Shown here in pieces: positions 1-7,896 of a stretch of 64,000 nucleotides of DNA. The notes beneath the pieces were generated by a model. That model was not told the origin of the DNA, searched no databases, and saw nothing but the letters and a program-made list of their open reading frames with translations. This stretch comes from Micromonospora globbae. Its GTDB lineage: Bacteria > Actinomycetota > Actinomycetes > Mycobacteriales > Micromonosporaceae. Both the position numbers and the translations under genes were made by a program. The stretch is from NCBI RefSeq assembly GCF_003610785.1, contig NZ_RAQQ01000002.1, positions 124,001 to 188,000 on the forward strand. The letters are read 5' to 3'. Position 1 is the stretch's first letter, and each line of letters starts with the position of its first letter.

Positions 1-1550
1 GCCGTGCCGCCGTCGGCGCGCAGGGTGATCCGCCCGGCCACCGGGCGCTCCAGCCGCAGCTCCACCACGGCCACCTGGTCACCGAGCCGCGCCGGGCTGA
101 GTTCGGCCACGAGCTGCCGGCCGCGTACCTCGACGGCCAGGTTGTGCCGGTGGGCGGGGTCGAACCCGGCGGGCAGCGGCGCGCTCGCCGTCCGGCGGCC
201 GTCGCGGGCCACCAGGGCGCCGGCCGCCGCGTCGACGCGGACCTCGACCCGGTCGGCCAGGGTGATCCCCGCGCTGCGCGCGCCGGTCAGCCGCAGGTCG
301 GCCTCCGCCCGCACGTCGCCGCCCACCGTCGTACGGCTGGTGAGCGTCCCGCCGCCGGTCAGCCGGCCGTCGGCGACGCGCCAGTCGCCGCCGATCCGCC
401 GCCAGCCGGCCAGGCCGGCGCGGTCGAACCGCTCGTCGACCGGGCCGGTGGTCACCGGCGCCGGCCGCGTCCCGTCGGAGGGACCGGCGCCGGCGTTCAC
501 GGTGGGCCAGCCGTCGATCCAGTCCAGCCGGTCGAGCAGCATCGGCCGCTCGTTGATGCCGAACGGCTCGTCGAGGTACGGGTCGGCGCGGTCGATGGCG
601 TGGTAGACGATCCAGTCCTGCCCGGACAGGTCGGTGAGGAATCCGTTGTGGCCGGTGCCGATCCAGCGGTTGCCGTTCTGCGTGAGCACCGGGGTGCCGC
701 CGGTGCGGGAGGCGGTGAGCGGGACGCCGTCGCGGTCCAGGAACGGCCCGCGGGGACTGCGGGCGCGGCCGACCTGCACCGAGTAGCCGGTGGCGGGGCC
801 GGCGCAGCAGTTCGCGGTGGACGCGAAGAGGTAGTACCAGCCGTCGTGGCGCAGCACGTAGGTGCCCTCGAACTTGTTGTCGATGGCGACCAGCGTGGGC
901 GTGCCGACGGCGCGCAGCCCGTCGGGGGAGAGTTCGGTGACCGAGACACCGCCGTAGTAGCTGCCGTAGTAGAGGTAGCTCGTGCCGTCGGTGTCGGTGA
1001 ACTGGCTGGGGTCGATGGTCCACAGGTAACCCCCGCCGCCGCCGGGGCGGGGCGCGACCACCGGCTCGTCGGCGAACGTCCACGGGCCGGTGGGGGTGGG
1101 CGCGGTGGCGGCGCCGATGGCGTAGTCGCTGCCCTCGGGCGAGACGGTGGTGTCGGTGACCGTCATGTACATGACGTAGCGGTCGCCGATGCGGCGCACG
1201 TCCGGCGCCCAGTAGGCGGCGCCGGGAGCCGCGTACGGCGGGCGTTGGTCGGGGCCGAACGCGTCACCGACGTACGTCCAGTCGACCAGGTCGGCGGAGC
1301 GGGCCGTGGGCACGCGGTGGAAGCTCCGCTCGCCCTCGCGCAGCGGGTCGGTGGTGCCGTAGGCGTACCAGTAGCCGTCGTCACCGCGCACGATCACCGG
1401 GTCGGCGAACGTGTCGCCCACGCCGGCCGATATCGGGTTGCGGTAGGGGACGGCGGATCGGGGTTCGGCGGCGGCCGGCGCGGCGGCGGAACCCGCCAGC
1501 AGCAGACCGAGTGTGGCGGCGAGTGCGCCGCCGCGGCGGAGATGTCCCAT
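1..1550 (-). CDS. Secreted glycoside hydrolase family 43 protein (3' end outside window)
   Basis: Extracellular arabinanase/xylosidase-type enzyme that cleaves arabinose- or xylose-containing plant polysaccharides. Translation from ATG at 1550 gives a signal peptide (residues 1 to about 28, an Ala/Leu core ending in an Ala run), then the GH43 start N-P-I-S-A-G-V-G-D-T-F-A-D-P, whose ADP aspartate fits the family's catalytic base. A W-A-P-D-V and a T-I-D-P segment follow, as expected for the five-bladed propeller. After about residue 340 comes a linker and a beta-rich C-terminal region resembling a concanavalin/DUF1080-like module. The frame stays open to base 1, so the C-terminus is missing. 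The upstream palindrome (1600-1623) suggests sugar-responsive control. The exact substrate cannot be told; arabinan endo-1,5-arabinanase and beta-xylosidase are both possible. Confidence 0.85.
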   Translation of the reverse strand, partial: MGHLRRGGALAATLGLLLAGSAAAPAAAEPRSAVPYRNPISAGVGDTFADPVIVRGDDGYWYAYGTTDPLREGERSFHRVPTARSADLVDWTYVGDAFGPDQRPPYAAPGAAYWAPDVRRIGDRYVMYMTVTDTTVSPEGSDYAIGAATAPTPTGPWTFADEPVVAPRPGGGGGYLWTIDPSQFTDTDGTSYLYYGSYYGGVSVTELSPDGLRAVGTPTLVAIDNKFEGTYVLRHDGWYYLFASTANCCAGPATGYSVQVGRARSPRGPFLDRDGVPLTASRTGGTPVLTQNGNRWIGTGHNGFLTDLSGQDWIVYHAIDRADPYLDEPFGINERPMLLDRLDWIDGWPTVNAGAGPSDGTRPAPVTTGPVDERFDRAGLAGWRRIGGDWRVADGRLTGGGTLTSRTTVGGDVRAEADLRLTGARSAGITLADRVEVRVDAAAGALVARDGRRTASAPLPAGFDPAHRHNLAVEVRGRQLVAELSPARLGDQVAVVELRLERPVAGRITLRADGGT

Positions 1551-1599
1551 CAGACCTGCCTCGCGTGGAGTGGACGTCGGTGTGACTCGCGTCCCTTCC

Positions 1600-1623
1600 T
1601 ACAACGATGCATACAACGTTGTA
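1600..1623. promoter_or_regulatory. Candidate LacI-type operator upstream of the GH43 gene
   Basis: A perfect 12-bp palindrome TACAACGTTGTA (1612-1623) has the central CG typical of LacI-family operators. A second TACAACG lies 12 bp away at 1600-1606, making a tandem half-site. It sits in the 119-bp space between the divergent GH43 gene and the ArsR-type regulator, close to the GH43 start. Repression of a sugar-hydrolase gene by a LacI-type protein is common in actinobacteria. No such regulator is in the window, so the assignment is inferred. Confidence 0.5.
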
Positions 1624-1669
1624 AAGACTGTCGGCCACCACCGAAACGTCGCCGTGCCAGCATGGGCGG

Positions 1670-2416
1670 ATGCACACCGCGACCGCCGACGCGCCGGCCC
1701 TGGCCCAGCTCGCCACGTTGCTGGCCGACACCACCCGGGCCCGGATCTGCCTCGCCCTGCTCGACGGCCGGGCCTGGACGGCGGGCGAACTGGCCCGGAC
1801 CGCCGGCGTCGCCCCGTCCACGGCGAGCGACCACCTCAGCCGCCTCGTCGAGGGCGGCCTGCTCGTGCAGGAACGGCAGGGGCGGCACCGCTACCTCCGG
1901 CTGGCCGACCCGGGCGTGGCGCAGCTCATCGAGGACCTCGCCGGGCGGGTGTCCGCGCCCGCGCCGCCGGCCCGGTCGCTGCGCGCCGCCCGGGCCGGTG
2001 CCGCCCTGGCGTACGCCCGCACCTGCTACGACCACCTGGCCGGGCGGCTCGGTGTGCTGGTGCACGACGCGCTGCTGCGCGGCGGCCTGCTCGACCGGGC
2101 CGGTGGGCTGGCGCTCACCCCGGCCGGGATCGCGTGGTGCGCCGACCTGGGGCTGCCCGTCGTCCAGCTGCGGTCCGCCCGCCGCCCCCTGCTGCGCGAC
2201 TGTCTCGACTGGACCGAACGCCGTCCCCACCTCTCCGGCGCCCTCGGCGCCGCGCTCTGCGACCGCCTGTTCGAGCTGGGCTGGCTCGCCCGGGGCGCCG
2301 GCCGCGCCGTACGCCTCACCCCAGCCGGCGGCCCGGCGCTCGCCGCCGCCCTCGACCTCGCGTCGGACGACCTCGCCCCGCCCGCCGCGCCCGACACCGG
2401 CGGCGGCCGCGCCTGA
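1670..2416 (+). CDS. ArsR-family transcriptional regulator
   Basis: A 248-residue DNA-binding protein with an N-terminal winged helix. Residues about 10-80 contain L-A-D-T-T-R-A-R-I-C-L-A-L-L-D, then the recognition helix region A-P-S-T-A-S-D-H-L-S-R-L and the wing G-R-H-R-Y-L-R-L. The C-terminal half is longer than in classical ArsR proteins and carries C-L-D-W-T-E-R-R-P-H-L, a stretch seen in a large actinobacterial ArsR subgroup of unknown ligand. No classical metal-site CxCxxC is visible. ATG at 1670 lies 6 nt after a CAGCAT hexamer and has no Shine-Dalgarno, so the mRNA is probably leaderless. It is divergent from the GH43 gene and points toward the P450, either of which could be its target. 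Confidence 0.85.
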   Translation: MHTATADAPALAQLATLLADTTRARICLALLDGRAWTAGELARTAGVAPSTASDHLSRLVEGGLLVQERQGRHRYLRLADPGVAQLIEDLAGRVSAPAPPARSLRAARAGAALAYARTCYDHLAGRLGVLVHDALLRGGLLDRAGGLALTPAGIAWCADLGLPVVQLRSARRPLLRDCLDWTERRPHLSGALGAALCDRLFELGWLARGAGRAVRLTPAGGPALAAALDLASDDLAPPAAPDTGGGRA

Positions 2417-2481
2417 CCCGGCGGCAACCGGACCGCCGCCACCGGCCGTACACTTCGGCGACCACCGTAGGATTCCGCGCC

Positions 2482-2496
2482 TAGCGTCGGCGCGTG
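2482..2496 (+). promoter_or_regulatory. -10 box and leaderless start of the P450 gene
   Basis: TAGCGT (2482-2487) lies 6 nt before the GTG start at 2494 and no Shine-Dalgarno is present. Transcription would begin at or next to the start codon. This supports GTG 2494 as the start. Confidence 0.55.
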
Positions 2497-3594
2497 ACCC
2501 TCACCTGGCCCGACATCGCCCCCGCCCCCGACACCCCGCCGTGCGGCCCGCCCACGCTGGACCCGGACACCGGCTGCACCCTCACCCGGCACGCCGACGT
2601 GCGCGCGGCGCTCACCGAGCCGGCCTGCCGGGTGCCGGTCGCGCCGCCCGGGGCGGCGTACACCCTCGCCTGGCTGCGGGGCGCCGTGAGCCGGTTCAGC
2701 GCGCCGGAGCACCACCCTGCCCGGAGGGCCGCCGGCCTCGCCGCCCTGGACCCTCTCGATCCCGCCGACCTGCGCCGCGAGGCCGCCCGGGTGACCGCCG
2801 CCGCTCTCGACGCCGCCGGCGGCCGGTTGGACGTGCCGTCCGCGCTCGCCCGGCGCGTACCCGTGCGGGTGCTCGCCGGGCGGCTCGGGATGGCCGACCC
2901 GGAGGCCGCCGTCACGTCGGTGGCCACGGTCGCCGCCGCCTACCAGCCGGGCGCCGACCCGGTCGCGGTCTGGCGGGCCGACGCGGCCGTGGTGGAGCTG
3001 GTGGCGCAGTCCCCGCCCGCCGGGACCGAGGTGCTCGCCAACCGGATCGGTTTGCTGGTGCAGGCGTGCGACGCCACCGCCGGACTGGTCGGCGCGGGCG
3101 CCCGCCACCTGCTGCCGACGGCCGCCGGCACGGCCGCGGAGACGTCGCCGGCCACCGGCACGGTTACGGACGCGTCACCGGCCACCGGCGGGGTCACGGA
3201 CGTGTCGCCGGTCGGTGACACCGCGGACCTGCTCGCGGAGGTGCTCCGGCTCGACCCGCCCGTCCGCGGCACCCGCCGGATCACCGCCGGCCCGGTGCGC
3301 CTGGGCGGCGTCGACCTGCCACCCGACACCGCGCTGCTGCTGCGCTTCGACGCGGCGAACCGCGACCCGGCGGTCTTCGCCCGGCCCGACGCCTTCGCGC
3401 CCGGCCGGCCCGTGCCGGCGCTGACCTTCGGCGCCGGTCCGCGCGGCTGCCCCGGTCGACGGCACGCGCTGGCGCTCGCCAGCGGGGTGCTGGACGTGCT
3501 GCGCGAGCGGTGCCGCCGTGCCCCGGAACCGGTGACGTACGCACCGCACCCGCTGCTGCGGGTGCCGACCCGACTCGAGGTGATCCCCCGATGA
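2494..3594 (+). CDS. Cytochrome P450 (short form)
   Basis: Heme-thiolate monooxygenase of 366 residues, about 30-50 shorter than typical bacterial P450s. The heme loop F-G-A-G-P-R-G-C-P-G places the axial ligand at Cys319. The ExxR pair is Glu249/Arg252 (E-V-L-R). The I-helix appears degenerate (Q-A-C-D-A-T-A-G). Residues 217-239 are an unusual Ser/Pro/Thr insert with an internal duplication (S-P-A-T-G-x-V-T-D), between the I-helix and the K-helix. The stop overlaps the ATG of the PEP-mutase-family gene (ATGA), so the two are co-translated. Substrate and redox partner are unknown. No polyketide or peptide biosynthesis genes adjoin it, so a secondary-metabolite role is not supported. Confidence 0.88.
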   Translation: MTLTWPDIAPAPDTPPCGPPTLDPDTGCTLTRHADVRAALTEPACRVPVAPPGAAYTLAWLRGAVSRFSAPEHHPARRAAGLAALDPLDPADLRREAARVTAAALDAAGGRLDVPSALARRVPVRVLAGRLGMADPEAAVTSVATVAAAYQPGADPVAVWRADAAVVELVAQSPPAGTEVLANRIGLLVQACDATAGLVGAGARHLLPTAAGTAAETSPATGTVTDASPATGGVTDVSPVGDTADLLAEVLRLDPPVRGTRRITAGPVRLGGVDLPPDTALLLRFDAANRDPAVFARPDAFAPGRPVPALTFGAGPRGCPGRRHALALASGVLDVLRERCRRAPEPVTYAPHPLLRVPTRLEVIPR

Positions 3595-4469
3595 CGCTTC
3601 CGTCCGCACCCGCCCGACACGACCGGCCCGCCGGCGACCACGCCGCCCGGTGCGCCGAGTTCCGCGCCCTGCACCGGCCCGGCCGGCCGCTGCTGCTGCC
3701 CAACGCCTGGGACCACGCCTCGGCCGCCGCGCTCGTCGCCCGCGGACACCGGGCGGTCGGCACCACGAGCCTCGGCGTCGCCGCCGCGGCCGGCCTCCCG
3801 GACGGCACCGCGGCGACCCGCGCGGAGACGCTGGCGCTCGCCGGGCGGCTGCGCCGGCTCCCGGCGCTGCTCACCGTCGACGTGGAGGGAGGATTCGCCG
3901 ACGACCCGGCGGAGGTCGCCGCGCTCGCCGTCGAGCTGGCGGGGCTCGGCGTGGTGGGGATCAACATCGAGGACGGCCGGCCGGACGGGGGACTCGCCGC
4001 GCCGGAGGCCGTCGCGGAGCGGGTGGCGGCCGTCAAGGCCGCCGTGCCCGACCTCTTCGTCAACGCGCGGACCGACGCCTGGTGGCTCGGCGTCCCCGAG
4101 CCGCTGGACGAGGGGTTGGCGCGGGCCCGGGCGTACCGGGCGGCCGGAGCCGACGGCGTCTTCGCGCCCGGCACCGTCGACCCGGACACCGTCCGCACGC
4201 TCGTCGCCGAGGTCGACGCCCCGCTCAACGTGCTGTACCTCCCCGGCGGGCCCGGCGTCGCCGAGCTGGGCCGCCTCGGGGTGGCCCGCGTGAGCACCGG
4301 CTCGCTGCTGTTCCGGGCTGCGCTCGGTGGGGCGCTGTCCGCCCTGGAGGAGGTACGGGCCGGAGCGGCGGACACCGACGGGGCGGGTGCGCCCGGCCGA
4401 CCCACCGAGTTGCCCTCGTACGCGCAGGTGCAGGGGTTGGTGGAGTGGGGTGGGGAGGGCGAGCTGTGA
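3591..4469 (+). CDS. Isocitrate lyase/PEP mutase family protein
   Basis: A 292-residue TIM-barrel enzyme of the PEP mutase/isocitrate lyase superfamily, which makes or breaks C-C or C-P bonds in 2-oxo acids. Diagnostic stretches are L-L-L-P-N-A-W-D near the N-terminus, the Mg-binding V-D-V-E-G-G-F motif, N-I-E-D-G-R, and V-N-A-R-T-D-A-W-W. The isocitrate lyase KKCGH loop cysteine is absent, so it belongs to the large PEPM-like group of uncertain substrate (oxaloacetate hydrolase or methylisocitrate-lyase-like). I chose the ATG at 3591 because it overlaps the P450 stop by 4 bp. The tail after residue about 255 is Gly/Ala-rich and probably disordered. Confidence 0.85.
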   Translation: MTLPSAPARHDRPAGDHAARCAEFRALHRPGRPLLLPNAWDHASAAALVARGHRAVGTTSLGVAAAAGLPDGTAATRAETLALAGRLRRLPALLTVDVEGGFADDPAEVAALAVELAGLGVVGINIEDGRPDGGLAAPEAVAERVAAVKAAVPDLFVNARTDAWWLGVPEPLDEGLARARAYRAAGADGVFAPGTVDPDTVRTLVAEVDAPLNVLYLPGGPGVAELGRLGVARVSTGSLLFRAALGGALSALEEVRAGAADTDGAGAPGRPTELPSYAQVQGLVEWGGEGEL

Positions 4470-4584
4470 CCTACTATCGCCGAACGGGGTAGATAGGAGG
4501 ATTGTTCGGGCTTCTCCCGATCCGGCCGATTACGGTGGGTGCAGGGCAAGCGACCAGGTGTCGTGACCGCAGGGAGGACCGATC
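4470..4584 (+). promoter_or_regulatory. Leader and promoter region of the peptidase-asnB operon
   Basis: This 115-bp gap holds a TACGGT -10-like box (4531-4536) and an AGGGAGGA ribosome binding site just before ATG 4585. The implied 5' leader is roughly 45 nt. No -35 consensus is obvious. Confidence 0.4.
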
Positions 4585-5544
4585 ATGCGAGTGCCCAGCC
4601 GAAGCTCCGGACCGCGGCCCGGTCCGGTCACGCCCACCGCCGCGGCCCACCGCCTGCCCGCCCCGTCCGGCCCCACGCCGGCCAACGGACCCGACCTCGC
4701 CGCCTACCGTGCGGCCGTCGCCGACCTGCTCGTCGAGGTCGGGGCGCTGGCCGACGCGCCGAGCGTCGCCGCCCGGCAGGTGCTCATCGACGACCGGCTG
4801 CGCGAGCCGGCCCTCGCCGCGGTGCTCGACGCCACCCCGCAGGGGTTCCTCGGCGCCCGCGAGACGCTGCTGCTCGAGATGGCCCGCTACCAGCCGCACA
4901 CCCGCAGTTCGGCGCGGGACCTGACCGCGCTCGTGCGGATCTACCTGTTGTCGCGCATCGACGTGATGTGGTGGCGGGACACCCCGGCGTTCCTCACCGA
5001 CGCGCAGGTCCAGGGCAGCCACGACCTGGTCGACCTCGAGTGGCTGCGTCGCCGGGACCTGCTCCGGTTCCGCTACCGCGAGCAGCCGGCCACGGTGCTG
5101 GGCCGGGGCTACCAGGCGATGCGCCGCCGGCTGCGACCCAACGGGAGCCCCCGTACCGCCGGTCTGCTCGCCCGGCGCGCGCGCCGGGAGGTGGTGGCGC
5201 TGCTCAACGACGTGGGGCGCGAATTCGCCGCGTCGACGCCGGCCGGCACCCCGCCGCTCTGGGTCACCTCTCTGACCCGCAGCGCGGAGCACCAGCACCG
5301 GCTGCGGCGCCTCGGGTACGCGGCCATGCTGCCCAGCGGCCACTGCGTCGGGTACGCCGTCGACGTGGAGATGGACTGGTTCGCCCGGTTCGGCGTACGC
5401 GACACCCTGGCCGCGGTCCTGCTCGCCCGGCAGGAGGCCGGCGAGATCAACGTGGTCGACGAGGGGCAGGCGTGGCACGTCTGCCTCGCACCCTCGGCCC
5501 GGCAGCGGCTGCGCCGGGCGTACGAAGCCGAGATGGGGGTCTGA
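4585..5544 (+). CDS. LAS-type (M15/DUF5715-like) zinc metallopeptidase, putative
   Basis: A 319-residue protein that I recognise only by its C-terminal half. Residues 251-260 match SxHxxGxAxD exactly (S-G-H-C-V-G-Y-A-V-D), giving zinc ligands His253 and Asp260. Residues 293-298 (E-G-Q-A-W-H) supply a catalytic Glu293 and third ligand His298, as in VanY/VanX/DdcY-like LAS peptidases. A T-S-L-T-R-S stretch precedes the motif as in DUF5715 proteins. No signal peptide is seen, so it may be cytoplasmic. Residues 40-215 are helical and unassigned. It lies 4 nt upstream of an asparagine synthetase, a probable operon. A D-Ala-D-Ala peptidase role is possible, but the pairing suggests action on a small amidated substrate. 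Function is inferred from the motif only. Confidence 0.6.
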   Translation: MRVPSRSSGPRPGPVTPTAAAHRLPAPSGPTPANGPDLAAYRAAVADLLVEVGALADAPSVAARQVLIDDRLREPALAAVLDATPQGFLGARETLLLEMARYQPHTRSSARDLTALVRIYLLSRIDVMWWRDTPAFLTDAQVQGSHDLVDLEWLRRRDLLRFRYREQPATVLGRGYQAMRRRLRPNGSPRTAGLLARRARREVVALLNDVGREFAASTPAGTPPLWVTSLTRSAEHQHRLRRLGYAAMLPSGHCVGYAVDVEMDWFARFGVRDTLAAVLLARQEAGEINVVDEGQAWHVCLAPSARQRLRRAYEAEMGV

Positions 5545-5548
5545 GCCG

Positions 5549-7231
5549 ATGTGCGGTATCGCGCTGAGCATCGGCCCGGACGCCGACCCGACGATCCTGC
5601 GCCGGATGCTCGCCGTGCTCGCCCCGCGCGGCGAGGTGACCGAGGCCCGCTACGAGAACGGGCTGCTCGCCGGCACCCGGCGCCTGCGCGTGGTGGACCG
5701 CGAGCGGGCCGTGCAGCCGTGGACGTCGGCCGACGGGCGCTGGCTGCTCTGCTACAACGGCGAGGTCTTCAACCACCGGGACCTGCGGGCGGAGCTGACC
5801 CGGCTGGGCCACGCCTTCCGCGGCGACAGCGACACGGAGGTGGTGCTCGCGGCGTTCGAGCGCTGGGGCGACGAGGCGGTCACCCGGCTGCGCGGCGAGT
5901 ACGCGTTCGTGGCCGTCGAGCGGGCCACCGGCCGCGCCTACCTCGCTCGTGACCCGCTCGGGGTCAAGCCGCTGTACTGGGCCCGCAAGCCCGGCTGCCT
6001 GCACCTCGCCTCCGAGGTCAAGGCGCTGGTCGGGCACGGCGCCCCGATCGTCGAGGTGCCGCCCGGGCACCACGGCTGGGCCGACGGCGACGGGACCGTC
6101 CGGCTGCGGCCGCACGTGGACCTGCTCACCCTCGGCGACGGGCTGCCGATCGACGACCCGGACGAGGCCGCCCTTCTCGTCCGTGCCGCACTGCACGACA
6201 GCATCCGGGTCCGGGTCGACACCGACCTCACCGTCGGGGTGGTCCTCTCCGGAGGGCTGGACAGCTCGCTGGTCCTGCGCCACGTACGGGACCTGCACCC
6301 CGACTGCGTGGCCGTCACGGTCGGCGTGCCGGACAGCCCGGACGTGGCGTACGCCCGGCGCCTCGCGGCCGACCTCGGCGTGCCGCACGAGGTCGTCGAG
6401 CTGCGCCCGCGCGACATCCGGCTGGCCGACGTCCGGGAGGCCATCCGGATCTCCGAGCTGACCGAGTACGGCGACATCATCAACGCCGTCGTGTCGGTGC
6501 CGCTGTTCCGGCGGCTGCGGCAGCTCGGGGTGAAGGTGGCGCTCACCGGCGACGGCTCGGACGAGCTCTTCGGCGGGTACCCCATGTACCACGAGGTCGG
6601 CCCGGACGCGTCCCGCCGGCTCTTCCTGCACCGGATCCGCAACCTGGGCCGGACCGAGCTGCAGCGGGTGGACCGCGCGAGCATGGGCCACGGGGTGGAG
6701 ACCCGCGTGCCGTTCCTCGACCTCGGCGTGGTTGAGCTGGCCCTGCGGCTGTCGCGGGACCTGAAGATGCGCGACGGGCAGGAGAAGTGGATCCTCCGCA
6801 GAGCGTTCGCCGACGTGCTCCCCGACTACGTGCTCCGCCGCCCGAAGAACCCCATGTCGTACTCCTCGGGGCTGCACGAACGGGCGCGCCTCTACAAGCC
6901 GTTCTTCGCCCGGCTGCACCGCTCGTTCGGCTACCAGCTGCTGGAACCCGTGCGGCGGGACTTCGACAGCGTCCTGAGCCGCTGCGGCAACGACCTCGAC
7001 CGGGCGATCGCGGACGGCCTGGCGCGGCCGGACTACACGGTGCTGGAACACGCCCGCGACCTGGTGGGCGCCGCGCGGTGGAACGCCGCGCCGATGGTGC
7101 GCCGCCTGGTCGGCCCCCGCCGCACCCGGGGGAAGGGGAGCCCCGCGCGCGGCGCCCAGGGTGCCGGCGTCACCCCGGCGGACGAGAGCCCGCGCCACGC
7201 GCGCGGTGACGGCGCGCCGCTTCCCGGCTGA
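5549..7231 (+). CDS. asnB: Glutamine-hydrolysing asparagine synthetase family protein
   Basis: Two-domain amidotransferase of 560 residues. The N-terminal Ntn glutaminase begins M-C-G-I, so Cys2 becomes the nucleophile. Y-N-G-E-V-F-N (69-75) and G-D-S-D-T-E-V (92-98) line the glutamine site, and R-D-P-L-G-V-K is intact. The synthetase domain has the ATP pyrophosphatase loop S-G-G-L-D-S-S (234-240) and the G-D-G-S-D-E-L-F-G-G segment. The usual H-R-G-P-D loop reads P-R-G-E-V here, an oddity in the glutamine pocket. It could be a true AsnB making asparagine, or a paralogue amidating a peptide or cell-wall carboxylate; the LAS peptidase 4 nt upstream favours a specialised role. The C-terminal 45 residues are low complexity. 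Confidence 0.85.
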   Translation: MCGIALSIGPDADPTILRRMLAVLAPRGEVTEARYENGLLAGTRRLRVVDRERAVQPWTSADGRWLLCYNGEVFNHRDLRAELTRLGHAFRGDSDTEVVLAAFERWGDEAVTRLRGEYAFVAVERATGRAYLARDPLGVKPLYWARKPGCLHLASEVKALVGHGAPIVEVPPGHHGWADGDGTVRLRPHVDLLTLGDGLPIDDPDEAALLVRAALHDSIRVRVDTDLTVGVVLSGGLDSSLVLRHVRDLHPDCVAVTVGVPDSPDVAYARRLAADLGVPHEVVELRPRDIRLADVREAIRISELTEYGDIINAVVSVPLFRRLRQLGVKVALTGDGSDELFGGYPMYHEVGPDASRRLFLHRIRNLGRTELQRVDRASMGHGVETRVPFLDLGVVELALRLSRDLKMRDGQEKWILRRAFADVLPDYVLRRPKNPMSYSSGLHERARLYKPFFARLHRSFGYQLLEPVRRDFDSVLSRCGNDLDRAIADGLARPDYTVLEHARDLVGAARWNAAPMVRRLVGPRRTRGKGSPARGAQGAGVTPADESPRHARGDGAPLPG

Positions 7232-7339
7232 ACCCGGGGGACGGGACGTCGCGGCGAGGCTCCGGATGATCGAGTCGGAGGGACGCGACGTCCGATCACC
7301 GCCAGCGCCCACCCGGGCCGCCGCGCCAGGCTGGGACGC

Positions 7340-7816
7340 ATGACCGCACCGAACCGTTTCGTCGTCCGTCCGCTGCCGCCCACCGTGCTCGCCGCCGTCC
7401 GCCGGGGCGGCCGGGACTCCGCGGGCCGCCCCGTGGAGGCGGTCGTGGCCGAGGGGGACGAACCGCTGCGCTGCTGCCTGCGGGACGCCCGCGCGGGCGA
7501 GGAACTGCTGCTCTTCGGGTACGCGCCACCGGTCGCCGCCGGCCCGTACCGGGAGGTCGGCCCCGTCTTCGCGCACGCGGACGCGTGCGCGGGTCCGGTG
7601 CCCGGCGGCGGTTACCCGCAGGCGTGGCGGGGCCGGCCGCAGGTGCTGCGGGCGTACGACCGGCGGGGCCGGATCTGCGGCGGCCGGCGGCACGACGGCA
7701 CCGACCCGGAGACGGTGATCGCCGAACTGTTCGCCGACCCGGCGGTGCACCAGTTGCACAGCCGCAACGTCGTCTACGGCTGCTTCATGTTCACGCTGGA
7801 CCGTGCGGGGGAGTGA
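7340..7816 (+). CDS. DUF1203 family protein
   Basis: A small cytoplasmic protein of 158 residues matching the DUF1203 family in length and in its stretches L-R-C-C-L-R, E-E-L-L-L-F-G-Y, G-P-V-F-A-H and the C-terminal H-S-R-N-V-V-Y-G-C-F-M-F. Cysteines in the C-C pair and the A-D-A-C and Y-G-C segments are notable, but no known metal motif is formed. ATG 7340 follows a CAGGCT hexamer by 7 nt with no ribosome binding site, consistent with a leaderless mRNA. Molecular function of the family is unknown. Confidence 0.75.
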   Translation: MTAPNRFVVRPLPPTVLAAVRRGGRDSAGRPVEAVVAEGDEPLRCCLRDARAGEELLLFGYAPPVAAGPYREVGPVFAHADACAGPVPGGGYPQAWRGRPQVLRAYDRRGRICGGRRHDGTDPETVIAELFADPAVHQLHSRNVVYGCFMFTLDRAGE

Positions 7817-7896
7817 CCGCGGCTCGGGGCCGGCGTCCCGCGCCGGCGGGGTCGGGTCGGGGGCTTGCCCGGCCCGGCCCCGGGTACCTGTCGGGC

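Noticed and set aside
144..3218. A 1024-codon plus-strand frame over the GH43, ArsR and P450 genes
   Set aside because: It is antisense or out of frame to three genes with recognised motifs, and its product is Gly/Ala/Arg-rich with no domain.
2494..4469. Natural-product biosynthetic cluster around the P450
   Set aside because: No polyketide synthase, peptide synthetase, terpene or RiPP genes are nearby.
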